NCBI GenBank assembly: GCA_964530695.1
Contig: CAZGYQ010000006.1
Location: 3,029-67,028, forward strand
Source: VFBF01 sp964530695
GTDB lineage: Bacteria > Pseudomonadota > Alphaproteobacteria > Caulobacterales > Aquidulcibacteraceae
DNA length: 64,000 bases
Direction of reading: 5' to 3'
Shown here: positions 34,930 through 43,224 of the stretch, piece by piece
How positions within the stretch are numbered: position 1 is the stretch's first letter
Layout of the letters: every line of letters begins with the position of its first letter
Program-made: the position numbers and the translations under genes
The notes under the pieces: model-generated
The model's database searches: none
What the model was told of the DNA's origin: nothing
The model's input: the letters and a program-made list of their open reading frames with translations, nothing else

Positions 34930-35197
34930 CCGATCAAACACTGCGGAACTCCACGAACATCGGGTGCGCACAACAGAATATCGTGCCCTTGCCACACGTC
35001 CCTCTGGACCGAATTTCTTTTGGTTAGGTTAAAGGAACTAGGCGATCTTACCCGGACATTATGCCGCGCCGCCCGTGCTGGGCTGCATGCAGACGCAGCG
35101 CCTTCCGGGCGCACCGAATTCAATGAGATGACAAGAGCCGCCGCCATGGCGCAAGACGGCCGCTCAAACGCTCTCGCCTGCCGACACCTCGGCCTGA

Positions 35198-36367
35198 TCA
35201 GCCGGCATGCTTGGAGCGCTGAGCCAGGTCGACGCCGCGGCGGAGGATCATGTCCTGAACCGCCTGTGTGCCTCCAAGGGTCGCCTCGAAATCCTGGAAG
35301 ACTTCGTAGGCTTCGTCCGCTTCGATCGCCGCGGGCGTACGCGGATATCGGAAGCGCCAGAAGGACTCGATGTGCTGGATGACGCCGATGGCCTCGCCGA
35401 TATAGATGAACATGCCTGGCGCGGTCAGCAGGAAGTCGCGGAACGCCGTGGGGCGGCCGTCGGCGAGCCGTCCGAACGCCACATCGTATTCCCGCAACGC
35501 CTTCTGCACGTGCGCGGAGGCGACGCCAAGAAACTCGATGATGCGCTGACGCGCCGAGCCCATGTATTCGAGATCGGCCTTCGTGGCGCTGAGAATTCGC
35601 GATGACATGATCTGGCGCGAGAGGGAATCAAGACGTCCCTGCACGTCGGCGAACATCCACTTGTAGTAGAGGAACCCCTTCCAGGCGAAGACGCCTTCGC
35701 GGTACTCATCTCCCGACAGACGCAACGTGGCGCGCAAAGGGTCGAGGGAGGTCGCGGTCTCGTCGGTCATCAGCTTGTCGGCGAGTTTCGCCGACAGTTC
35801 GTTGGAGCCGGAGCCCCCGGCGAAGGCAAGCTCCACAAGGCGCCCGACCTCCTTGCGGACGAATTCCCGCATCCGGCTCACGTCGCCCTCGGATACCTCG
35901 AAATAGCATCGCGCGGCGTCGAAGCCAGACTGGCGCAGCCGCTCGCGCATCAGGAAGGGATCGAAGGACGGCAGTCCGTCGATGGCGGCCAGGAGCGACA
36001 TGTCCGCGTCGAAGTCCAGCGGATCGTTGTATCCCCCAAGGGACTCCTTCATCGTCTTTTTGAAGTCGATCTGGTTGTAGAAGAAGCTTGAGCCGCCGAC
36101 CTTCAAGTCGCTGATCGCGAACGGCAGGATGATCTTCGTCGCCGTGACCGGCGGATGGGCGAACGCCGAACGCTCGAAAACCCGCAGCGAGTGCTTGACG
36201 ATGATCGAGGTGTTCAGGCGCTTGTTGCGGAACAATGGGTGTTCCAGATATTCCGCGTTTTCCAGATTCCTGTGATAGACGGCGGTCAGGTTGAGAACGC
36301 GCGCCGTCGACCCGTTTTCGCGCACCAGCGAAAGATCGCGGCTACCGAGTTGCTTAGGTGCAGCCAT
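35198..36367 (-). CDS. Conserved-looking protein of unknown function
   Basis: I do not recognise this 389-residue protein. It has no signal peptide and no membrane segment, and is helical and charged over most of its length. It contains HPLFRNKRLNTSIIVKHSLR near residue 45, IILPFAISDLKVGG near 80, and VFAWKGFLYYKWMFADVQGR near 225. The C-terminal half is helix-rich. It lies between the third MCP (268 bp away) and phoB. Codon use is like the neighbours, so it looks native. A flagellar, cell-cycle or array-associated role is possible from the surroundings, but nothing in the sequence shows it. Confidence 0.75.
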   Translation of the reverse strand: MAAPKQLGSRDLSLVRENGSTARVLNLTAVYHRNLENAEYLEHPLFRNKRLNTSIIVKHSLRVFERSAFAHPPVTATKIILPFAISDLKVGGSSFFYNQIDFKKTMKESLGGYNDPLDFDADMSLLAAIDGLPSFDPFLMRERLRQSGFDAARCYFEVSEGDVSRMREFVRKEVGRLVELAFAGGSGSNELSAKLADKLMTDETATSLDPLRATLRLSGDEYREGVFAWKGFLYYKWMFADVQGRLDSLSRQIMSSRILSATKADLEYMGSARQRIIEFLGVASAHVQKALREYDVAFGRLADGRPTAFRDFLLTAPGMFIYIGEAIGVIQHIESFWRFRYPRTPAAIEADEAYEVFQDFEATLGGTQAVQDMILRRGVDLAQRSKHAG

Positions 36368-36481
36368 TTATCTCACGCCCCAGTCGCGCGACCGCCCCGG
36401 CGGATCGCTCCCGGTCCCGGTATGGCGCCGGATCGTTAACGAAAGGTCGCGACGGCCTAGATCGACCGCGGCGGACGGCGC

Positions 36482-37171
36482 TCAGCCTTCGGCGTCGAAG
36501 GAATACCCGGCGCTGCGCACGGTGCGGATCGGATCGAACTCCTGACCGGCGTTCAGTGCGCGGCGCAGGCGGCCGATGTGCACATCCACGGTGCGCGCCT
36601 CGACGTAGACTTCCGAGCCCCACACCGCATCCAGGAGCTGCTCGCGCGAGAATACGCGGCCGGGGTGCTGCATCAGGTATTCGAGCAGCCGGAACTCGGT
36701 GGGGCCGAGATGGACGTCACGCCCTGCCCGCTTCACGCGATGCGAGCCGCGATCCAGCGTGACATCCCCCGCGGCGACCTTGTCGTCGGCCAGCGCCGGG
36801 CGGATGCGCCGCATGACCGCGCGCAGGCGCGCGAGCAACTCGCTCATCTGGAACGGCTTTACGATGTAATCGTCGGCGCCCGTGTCAAGGCCACGGATAC
36901 GGTCGCCCTCATCACCGCGGGCGGTGAGCATCACGATCGGCGTATTGCGGCTTTCGCGGCCGCTGCGCAGACGTCGGCACACCTCGATGCCCGCAACCTT
37001 TGGCAGCATCCAGTCCAGCACCACGAGGTCAGGCTTGCCCTCGTCGGCCAGCAGCAGCGCCTCCTCACCGTCTCCAGCGACAGAAACGCGATAGCCTTCC
37101 TTCTCAAGATTGTACTTGAGGAGTTGCGCGATCGGCTCTTCGTCCTCGACCACCAGCACATGCGGCGTCAT
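36482..37171 (-). CDS. phoB: Phosphate regulon response regulator PhoB
   Basis: The 229-residue OmpR-family regulator has a receiver domain (VEDEEPIAQLLKYNL, phospho-Asp53 in VLDWMLPKVAG, IVMLTARGDE, YIVKPFQMSELLARLRAV) and a winged-helix DNA-binding domain with GPTEFRLLEYLMQHPGRVFS and VDVHIGRLRRAL. The LDWMLP and GPTEFRLLE motifs are typical of PhoB. It activates phosphate-starvation genes after phosphorylation by PhoR. It follows phoU by 20 bp, so both are in one operon with pstB. Confidence 0.96.
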   Translation of the reverse strand: MTPHVLVVEDEEPIAQLLKYNLEKEGYRVSVAGDGEEALLLADEGKPDLVVLDWMLPKVAGIEVCRRLRSGRESRNTPIVMLTARGDEGDRIRGLDTGADDYIVKPFQMSELLARLRAVMRRIRPALADDKVAAGDVTLDRGSHRVKRAGRDVHLGPTEFRLLEYLMQHPGRVFSREQLLDAVWGSEVYVEARTVDVHIGRLRRALNAGQEFDPIRTVRSAGYSFDAEG

Positions 37172-37191
37172 CGCGACCTCTTCTTTCCGGG

Positions 37192-37902
37192 TTAGGCGTT
37201 TCGCTCATCGTCGGCCTTGGGCCGCTGAGACGCAATTTCCTCGCCAGTGACGAGGTAGTGGACTGTTTCGGCGATATTGGTGCTGTGATCGCCGATGCGT
37301 TCGATGTTCTTGGCCACGAACAGGAGGTGCGCGCACGGTCCGATGGTGCGCGGGTCCTCCATCATGTAGGTCAGGAGCTCGCGAAACAGCGAGTTGTAGT
37401 GCGCGTCGATGTCCTCGTCCTGGAACCAGATCGCCAACGCCGGCGCCACTTCGCGCGACGAGTAGGCGTCGAGCACCTGCTTGAGGTGTGTGGCCGCCAG
37501 ACGCCCCATCCGTTCGATCGAACGGGTCAGCTGGATCGGATCAGACTGGTTGATGACGAGCGTGCGCTTGGCGATGTTCTTCGCGAGATCGCCCACGCGC
37601 TCAAGATCCGCGGAAATTTTCCACGCGGCCATGACTTCGCGCAGGTCGTTGGCCATCGGCTGGCGCAGCGCCAGGAGCGAGGAACACCGCTTTTCGACTT
37701 CCCTCTGCGCGACATCGACCTTCGCGTCGCGCTCGATGACGGCATTCGCCAGCGCCGTATCGCGGCGCGTGATCGCGGTGATGGCGTCGTTAACCTGCGA
37801 CTCCGCAAGGCCGCCCATCTTCGCGAGATCGCCCGCGAGGTGGTCGAGCGCCTGATCAAACGCCTTGGCGATGTGTTCGCCCATGCGAGGCCTCTCGTTC
37901 AT
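37192..37902 (-). CDS. phoU: Phosphate signalling protein PhoU
   Basis: The 236-residue helical protein has two PhoU repeats. The start has HIAKAFDQALDHLAGDLAKMGG, and conserved ALRQPMANDLREVMAAWKISADLERVGDLAKNIAKR and HLLFVAKNIERIGDHSTNIAE carry the metal-binding Glu/Asp residues of both repeats. PhoU represses PhoR when phosphate is ample and works through PstB. It lies between pstB (19 bp) and phoB (20 bp). Nothing unusual is seen. Confidence 0.96.
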   Translation of the reverse strand: MNERPRMGEHIAKAFDQALDHLAGDLAKMGGLAESQVNDAITAITRRDTALANAVIERDAKVDVAQREVEKRCSSLLALRQPMANDLREVMAAWKISADLERVGDLAKNIAKRTLVINQSDPIQLTRSIERMGRLAATHLKQVLDAYSSREVAPALAIWFQDEDIDAHYNSLFRELLTYMMEDPRTIGPCAHLLFVAKNIERIGDHSTNIAETVHYLVTGEEIASQRPKADDERNA

Positions 37903-37921
37903 TGTTTACAATGCGCCGCGA

Positions 37922-38776
37922 TCAACCGAACCGGCCGGTGATATAGTCCTGCGTACGCTTGTCGCGGGGATTTTGGAAAATTTCTTCCGTGCTGCCCGTC
38001 TCGACCAGTGTGCCAAGATGGAAGAACGCGGTCTTCTGCGACACGCGCGCGGCCTGCGCCATCGAGTGCGTGACAATCACTATGCAGAAGTTGGCCCGAA
38101 GCTCGTCGATCAACTCCTCGATTCGCGCTGTCGCGATCGGGTCGAGCGCAGAACACGGCTCGTCCATGAGGATCACGTGAGGCTCGACGGCGACGGCGCG
38201 TGCGATGACGAGGCGCTGTTGCTGGCCGCCCGACAGACCCATGCCGCTCTGGTTCAGACGATCCTTCACCTCGTCCCAGAGGCCGGCCCGGCGCAGCGAC
38301 TTCTCGACGATGAGGTCGAGCTCCGCCTTCTTCGTCGTCATGCCATGGATGCGCGGCCCGTAGGCGACGTTTTCGTAGATCGACTTCGGGAACGGGTTCG
38401 GCTTCTGGAACACCATCCCGACGCGGGCGCGCAGCACGACCGGATCAACGTCCTTGTGGTAGATGTTGGCGCCTTCAATCGCGACTTCGCCGGACACGCT
38501 GCAGCCTTGGATGAGGTCGTTCATCCGGTTGATGCAGCGCAGGAAGGTAGTCTTGCCACAGCCCGAAGGGCCAATGAACGCCGTCACAGAACGATCAGGG
38601 ATGCCGATGGAGATGTTGAACAGCGCCTGCTTGGACCCGTAGAACACATTTACGTCGCGAGCGTTGACCTTGATTTCCCCGCGCGAGACGTCCAGCGCGC
38701 CCTTGACCGCCGGCGCAGGCATCTGAACCGCCCCTGCGGTCGGGCCTTCCCCTGCCTGCGGAGACTGGAAATTCAT
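37922..38776 (-). CDS. pstB: Phosphate ABC transporter ATP-binding protein PstB
   Basis: The 284-residue ABC ATPase shows Walker A GPSGCGKTT (residues 69-77), the signature LSGGQQQRL, Walker B VILMDEPCSALDP and the PstB-specific NRMNDLI, QKPNPFPKSIYENVAYGPR and THSMAQAARVS. AAGGAG lies 7 nt before the ATG at 38776. It powers phosphate uptake through PstC/PstA and also passes the phosphate signal to PhoR/PhoU. pstC and pstA are not upstream; phoR is. A PHO-box-like repeat lies about 105 bp before the start. Confidence 0.96.
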   Translation of the reverse strand: MNFQSPQAGEGPTAGAVQMPAPAVKGALDVSRGEIKVNARDVNVFYGSKQALFNISIGIPDRSVTAFIGPSGCGKTTFLRCINRMNDLIQGCSVSGEVAIEGANIYHKDVDPVVLRARVGMVFQKPNPFPKSIYENVAYGPRIHGMTTKKAELDLIVEKSLRRAGLWDEVKDRLNQSGMGLSGGQQQRLVIARAVAVEPHVILMDEPCSALDPIATARIEELIDELRANFCIVIVTHSMAQAARVSQKTAFFHLGTLVETGSTEEIFQNPRDKRTQDYITGRFG

Positions 38777-38881
38777 CAAGAAACTCCTTGCCCCGCACGC
38801 GCAGGGACGCGGGCGCACAAATACTCCGGCTCCGAAGAGTCGGATTGCGGCCATCGACCACGGCTAGCTCTATCCGCCATT

Positions 38882-38899
38882 CGTGACACTATCGTGAAA
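38882..38899 (-). promoter_or_regulatory. PHO-box-like direct repeat before pstB
   Basis: Read on the minus strand the site is TTTCACG-atag-TGTCACG: two 7-bp repeats with a 4-bp spacer, an 11-bp period. This is the PhoB-box layout; the second half is close to the CTGTCAT/TGTCAC consensus. It lies between the phoR stop (38918) and the pstB start (38776). It would make pstB-phoU-phoB a PhoB-activated unit separate from phoR. Confidence 0.6.
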
Positions 38900-38917
38900 T
38901 TGCTTGCGCGCCTGGAT

Positions 38918-40297
38918 CTATGTAGTCGCATTCGCAGGGGCCTGCAGCGCCTGATCAACATAAATCGCGAACGCAGATCCCCGCCCCGGCTGGCTTTCGA
39001 CCACGAAGCCGCCGCGATGCCGGTTGACGATATGCTTGACGATGGCGAGCCCCAGCCCGGTGCCAGGACGCTCCACGGCCTGCTGATCGCGCTCCACTCG
39101 AAAGAAGCGCTCGCTCAGGCGCGGGAGGTGCCGCCGCGGTATCCCCGGCCCCAGATCGGCGACCCGCAGATAGACGAAGCGCCGCGACGCCGGCGCGCCG
39201 GGTGTGAGAAGAGAGATGCGCGAAGCGTCCGGCCACTGGCGCCCCGCGCGATCGGCGGCGGCCTCGCGGCCCTCCGCCACCCCGATTTCCACCGTCACCT
39301 CTCCTCCGTCCGGCGAGTATTTGACGGCATTGTCGATGAGGTTCTGGACCACCTGGGTGAGCTGGAACCGGTCGCCGATCACCAGATGCTGGGCCGCCTC
39401 CGGCGTGACGCGCACCGCGACACGCCGATCGGCCGCAACCGCGCCAAGCGTCTCGGCGGCCTCCCGGGCGATCATCACCAGGTCGGCGCGCTCTGAAGGC
39501 GGGACGTGCTCGTTGATTTCGATTTTCGACAGCGACAGGAGATCGTCTATGAGCCGTCGCATCCGGTCGACCTGGCGCTCCATGAGCCCCAGGAACCGCT
39601 CGCGGGCCGCCACATCCTCCCGCGCCGCCCCGCCCAGCGTCTCTATGAGCAAGGAGATTGAAGTGACAGGGGTTTTCAGCTCGTGGCTGGCGTTGGCCAG
39701 GAAGTCCGCCCGCATCCGCTCGGTGACGATGTGCGCGGTCTGGTCATGGAAGATCATCAGCGCCGCGGTCTTGTCCCCCCAGGCGATCGGCGCGACATAG
39801 ACGCGGTAGTGCTCCTCGACAGGGGCGGCGTTCTCATATTCGACGACACGGGTCGTCCCGTCGACGGCGGCGCCGTGGGCCGCGTCCAGGATTTCGGGGT
39901 GGCGCAGGATCGCCGACAGGCGCAGCCCCAACGCCTCGAACTGCAGCTGCCGGCGCGCTTCACGGTTGGACGCGGCTACCCTGCCCTCGCTGTCGACGAG
40001 CAGCGTGGCCTCCGGCAGGGCCTCGATGAAGGGCGCGAGTTCCGTAAGGAGCTTTTCCGATTCCGCGGGCGACGGCGCATCGACGGACAGCGGCTGGAGC
40101 GGTTCCTGGGCCGCGAGGGGTGCAAGCGCGCGATAGGTGAAAAATCCTCCGACGCCCCCCGCCGCCAGCAGGACCAGCGCCGTGGCGGGCCTGCCGCCCC
40201 CTGCGACCTCCATGCCAAACGCAGCCGCGCATACGGCGCCCGCCCCAATCAGGATTGGTCGGGACCAGCGCGCTAGAAAGGCGTCCGGGACGCGCAT
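38918..40297 (-). CDS. phoR: Phosphate regulon sensor histidine kinase PhoR
   Basis: The 459-residue kinase has two N-terminal membrane helices (about residues 14-32 and 37-56), a PAS-like domain (about 90-180), the DHp helix with phospho-His205 in FLANASHELKTPVTS, and a HATPase domain with LTQVVQNLIDNAVKYSPDGG (N-box), VADLGPGIPRRHLPRLSERFFRV and GTGLGLAIVKHIVNRH. There is no large periplasmic sensor, as usual for PhoR. The ATG at 40297 is used; a GTG 13 codons upstream (40336) is possible, and neither has a strong ribosome site. It is separated from pstB by 141 bp with a PHO-box-like site. The gene order phoR-pstB-phoU-phoB is phosphate-regulon specific. Confidence 0.92.
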   Translation of the reverse strand: MRVPDAFLARWSRPILIGAGAVCAAAFGMEVAGGGRPATALVLLAAGGVGGFFTYRALAPLAAQEPLQPLSVDAPSPAESEKLLTELAPFIEALPEATLLVDSEGRVAASNREARRQLQFEALGLRLSAILRHPEILDAAHGAAVDGTTRVVEYENAAPVEEHYRVYVAPIAWGDKTAALMIFHDQTAHIVTERMRADFLANASHELKTPVTSISLLIETLGGAAREDVAARERFLGLMERQVDRMRRLIDDLLSLSKIEINEHVPPSERADLVMIAREAAETLGAVAADRRVAVRVTPEAAQHLVIGDRFQLTQVVQNLIDNAVKYSPDGGEVTVEIGVAEGREAAADRAGRQWPDASRISLLTPGAPASRRFVYLRVADLGPGIPRRHLPRLSERFFRVERDQQAVERPGTGLGLAIVKHIVNRHRGGFVVESQPGRGSAFAIYVDQALQAPANATT

Positions 40298-40440
40298 GGA
40301 TTGATCCGTTCGGGACTGAAGATGATCGTGGCCCACCGCCCCGGGAAATGGGCATCCGACTCATCGTCCGTCAAACCTTAACGTTGATTGTGTTGCAGTG
40401 CATCTGATCCGGGGCGTGGCTGCATCGCTCGCACAGACCA

Positions 40441-40457
40441 TCCTCGACGTCCGAGGA
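40441..40457. promoter_or_regulatory. Inverted repeat upstream of the efflux operon
   Basis: TCCTCG-acgtc-CGAGGA is a perfect 6-bp inverted repeat 93 bp before the efflux operon start. The flanks (CCA and TGG) extend it with a one-base bulge. It may be an operator for a dimeric regulator, or a transcript hairpin on the phoR side. No regulator gene lies nearby. Confidence 0.35.
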
Positions 40458-40469
40458 ATGGGTTTACGA

Positions 40470-40499
40470 AATTATTGAATGTCGATATGTAATTATTGA
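40470..40499. promoter_or_regulatory. AATTATTGA direct repeats, 21-bp period
   Basis: AATTATTGA occurs at 40470-40478 and again at 40491-40499. The 21-bp start-to-start distance is two helical turns, so both copies face the same side of the DNA. They lie in an AT-rich island in otherwise GC-rich DNA, about 50 bp before the efflux operon start and about 170 bp before phoR. This looks like a regulator site or an UP-type element. Confidence 0.45.
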
Positions 40500-40549
40500 C
40501 TTTCGGGATCGCCGCCGGTACCTCCGGCGCTTGGGGAACCAAGATATAA

Positions 40550-41962
40550 ATGATGCGCCACCTGTGGATAGGAATAGGGCTCGCCGCGATGACGGGCGCC
40601 TGCGCGACGAAGGCGGAGCCCCCGGCTCCACCGCAGTCATTTGCGGCGCAGGCGGCGACGCCGGCGGACGCGACGACCGCGCCAGACAGCGTCTGGGTCG
40701 ACGGATTCGCGACGCCGGAACTTACCGCCTACGTGGCGGAAGCCCTCAAGGCCAACCCAGGGTTGCGCGCCGCCGAAGCGCGTGCCCGCGCGGCGCATGA
40801 ACGCGCCCGCGCCGCCGCGGGAAGCTGGCTGCCGGATCTCAACATCAGCTTCGGCACATCGCGGACCGAAACACCGGTCGCTGGAACCGACGACCGCCTC
40901 CGCGCGGACATTTCGACCTCGCTCCTCTCCACGACATGGGAGGCCGACCTCTGGGGCCGCGTGCTGGACGGAACGCGCGCGCGTTTCGCGGACTCACGCG
41001 CCGCAAACGCCGACCTCGACGGCGCGCGCCTTTCCGTGGCCGGCCAGACCGCGAGCGCATGGATCAATCTGGTGCAGGCGCGGCAGCTTGCGGCGCTTGC
41101 CGCCGAGGATCTCGCACAGCGCGAGCGCGCGCTTGAAATCACCGACCGCCGCTACGCGAGCGGATTGCTCACGGCGCTGTCGGTGCGCACCGCGCGCAGC
41201 CAGGTGGCCTCGGCGCGTGCGCAGCTGGCGGCGCAACGCGATGCACTGTTGCAGGCGTCGCGCACCCTGCAGGCGCTGCTCGGCCGTTACCCCGATGCTG
41301 CGCTTGCGACGCAATCGGAACTCCCTGCCCTGCAGCCGATTTCCGCCGCGGGCGCGCCGGCCGATCTTCTCGCGCGGCGCCCCGACGTGGCGGCGGCCGA
41401 AGCGCGCCTCGACGCCACGGGCCTGCGCGCCAGCGAGGCGCGCAAGGCGCTGCTGCCGCGCCTCACGCTGAGCGCGACCGCTTCCGGTTCGGGCGACGGA
41501 CTGCGCGACATCACCGATGTCGACGGCCTCGTCACCCAGGTGCTCGGCGGTCTCGCCGCGCCGCTGTTCAACGGCGGGGCGTTGCGGGCGGAGGCGCGCG
41601 CGGCGGCGGCGGACTCGCGCGCCGCGGCCGCAAACTATGTCGAAACGGCGATCGGGGCGTGGAGCGAAGTTGAAAGCGCGCTTTCGGCGGACGCGGCGTT
41701 CGCGATCCGCGAAACCGAACTCGCGAAGGCCGCCGAAGAGGCGCGAGAGGCGCAACGTCTCGCGGAGCGCGAGTACGCCAGCGGCGTCGCCACGATCTTC
41801 GAACTGATCGACGCCTACACCCGCCGCATCGACGCCGAGCGCGGGCTCATCCAGGCGCGCGCCGCGCGCGCCACGAACCGCGTCACCTATCACGTCGCGC
41901 TGGGCGGCGGCGCCGAGACCGGCGGCCTCGCACCAGCCAGCACCGGGGAGAACGACCGATGA
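40550..41962 (+). CDS. RND efflux outer-membrane lipoprotein (NodT/OprM family)
   Basis: The 470-residue protein begins with a lipoprotein signal peptide (LAAMTGAC, acylated Cys18). Two outer-membrane-efflux repeats follow with long amphipathic helices (ALKANPGLRAAEARARAAHERARAAAG; DLLARRPDVAAAEARLDATGLRASEARKALLPRLTLS). It is the outer-membrane exit channel of a tripartite pump. The stop overlaps the start of the adaptor gene by 4 bp. Length and layout are normal for the family. Confidence 0.93.
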   Translation: MMRHLWIGIGLAAMTGACATKAEPPAPPQSFAAQAATPADATTAPDSVWVDGFATPELTAYVAEALKANPGLRAAEARARAAHERARAAAGSWLPDLNISFGTSRTETPVAGTDDRLRADISTSLLSTTWEADLWGRVLDGTRARFADSRAANADLDGARLSVAGQTASAWINLVQARQLAALAAEDLAQRERALEITDRRYASGLLTALSVRTARSQVASARAQLAAQRDALLQASRTLQALLGRYPDAALATQSELPALQPISAAGAPADLLARRPDVAAAEARLDATGLRASEARKALLPRLTLSATASGSGDGLRDITDVDGLVTQVLGGLAAPLFNGGALRAEARAAAADSRAAAANYVETAIGAWSEVESALSADAAFAIRETELAKAAEEAREAQRLAEREYASGVATIFELIDAYTRRIDAERGLIQARAARATNRVTYHVALGGGAETGGLAPASTGENDR

Positions 41963-43215
41963 GCGGTCCGATGGAAAACGAAACCGAAGAACCCAAGAGC
42001 AGCGCGCTGACCCTCATCCGGCGCTTTGCGATGGTGCTCGCGCCGATCGGCGTCGTGGTGGGCGTGGTCTTGGTGATGGGCGTTCTCGACGCCACCAAGC
42101 CGAAGCCGGAGAAGAAGGATGAAAGCCCGGGCGCCGTGGCGGTGCAGGTCGCGCCCGTGGAGGCGCGCACGACGCGCCTTTCGATCACCGTGCAGGGCGA
42201 GGCGAGGCCGAAGACGCAGGCAGCGCTCGCCGCGCAGGTGTCTGGGCGGATCGTTTCCGTCGATCCCGCATTCGCCGCTGGCGGTGCGTTCCGTCAGGGA
42301 CAGGCGCTCGTGCGCATCGACGACGCCGATTATCGCCTCGCGGTGATCCGCGCGCGCAGCCAGGTGGCGCAGGCGCGCGAAGGCGTCGCACGCGAGGAAG
42401 CTGAGTCCGAACTCGCACGCCGCGACTGGGAAGCGCTCGGCCAGGGCCAGAAGGCCTCTCCCCTCGCGCTGCGCGAACCGCAGCTGGCGCAGGCCAAGGC
42501 CGCGCTCGACGCCGCGCAGGCGCAGCTTCGCTCCGCCGAGCTTGATCTCGAACGCACGAACGTGCGCGCGCCGTTCGACGGCCGCGTGCGGTCGAAGAAG
42601 CTCAATGTCGGCGACTTTGTCGGCCCCGGCGCCATCGTCGGCGAAGTGTTCGCCACCGACGTGATGGAAGTGCGCGTGCCGCTCGCCGACGGCGACCTCG
42701 CGCTGCTGCAGACGCCCGTCGGATTCAACGCGAGCGCGCAGCGCCGCGGCGCCGAAGCGCACCTCAGCGCGTCCGTCGGCGGCCAGGAACGCCGTTGGGA
42801 AGGCCGCCTCGTGCGCACCGAAGCCGCCGTCGATCCGCAGACCCGCCTTGTCTACGGCACCGTGGAAGTGCGCGATCCCTTCTCGTCGCGCAACGGCGCG
42901 CCGCTGGCGCCGGGCCTTTTCGTCACCGCGCACATTGATGGCGCGAAATCGGAGAGTTTCGCCGCCGCCCCGCGCTCGGCGCTGAAGCGCAACGAGTTCA
43001 TCTATGTGGTGACCGCGCAGAACACGATCGACATCCGCACCGTGCGCGCGGCGCAGACAACGGGCGACGAAGTCTACTTCCGCACCGGCGTCCGGGCCGG
43101 CGAGCGGGTGGTCGTCTCGCACCTGCCCACGCCCCGTCAGGGGATGAAAGTCACGCCGATCGCGAGGGCCGCCGAGGCGGCCGCCTCGGACGATCTCCGG
43201 CAACGGTCGGAATAG
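41959..43215 (+). CDS. RND efflux periplasmic adaptor (membrane fusion protein)
   Basis: This 418-residue protein has one N-terminal membrane helix (about residues 23-47), a barrel-sandwich/lipoyl domain (VQGEARPKTQAALAAQVSGRIVSVDPAFAAGGAFRQGQALVRIDDADYRLAV), a coiled-coil hairpin at about residues 135-190 (QVAQAREGVAREEAESELARRDWEAL...LAQAKAALDAAQAQLRSAELDLERTNVRAPFDGRV) and beta-barrel domains. It bridges the RND permease and the outer-membrane channel. The C-terminal tail is Ala/Arg-rich. It overlaps the preceding gene by 4 bp and precedes the permease by 9 bp. Confidence 0.93.
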   Translation: MSGPMENETEEPKSSALTLIRRFAMVLAPIGVVVGVVLVMGVLDATKPKPEKKDESPGAVAVQVAPVEARTTRLSITVQGEARPKTQAALAAQVSGRIVSVDPAFAAGGAFRQGQALVRIDDADYRLAVIRARSQVAQAREGVAREEAESELARRDWEALGQGQKASPLALREPQLAQAKAALDAAQAQLRSAELDLERTNVRAPFDGRVRSKKLNVGDFVGPGAIVGEVFATDVMEVRVPLADGDLALLQTPVGFNASAQRRGAEAHLSASVGGQERRWEGRLVRTEAAVDPQTRLVYGTVEVRDPFSSRNGAPLAPGLFVTAHIDGAKSESFAAAPRSALKRNEFIYVVTAQNTIDIRTVRAAQTTGDEVYFRTGVRAGERVVVSHLPTPRQGMKVTPIARAAEAAASDDLRQRSE

Positions 43216-43224
43216 GAGCACGCC

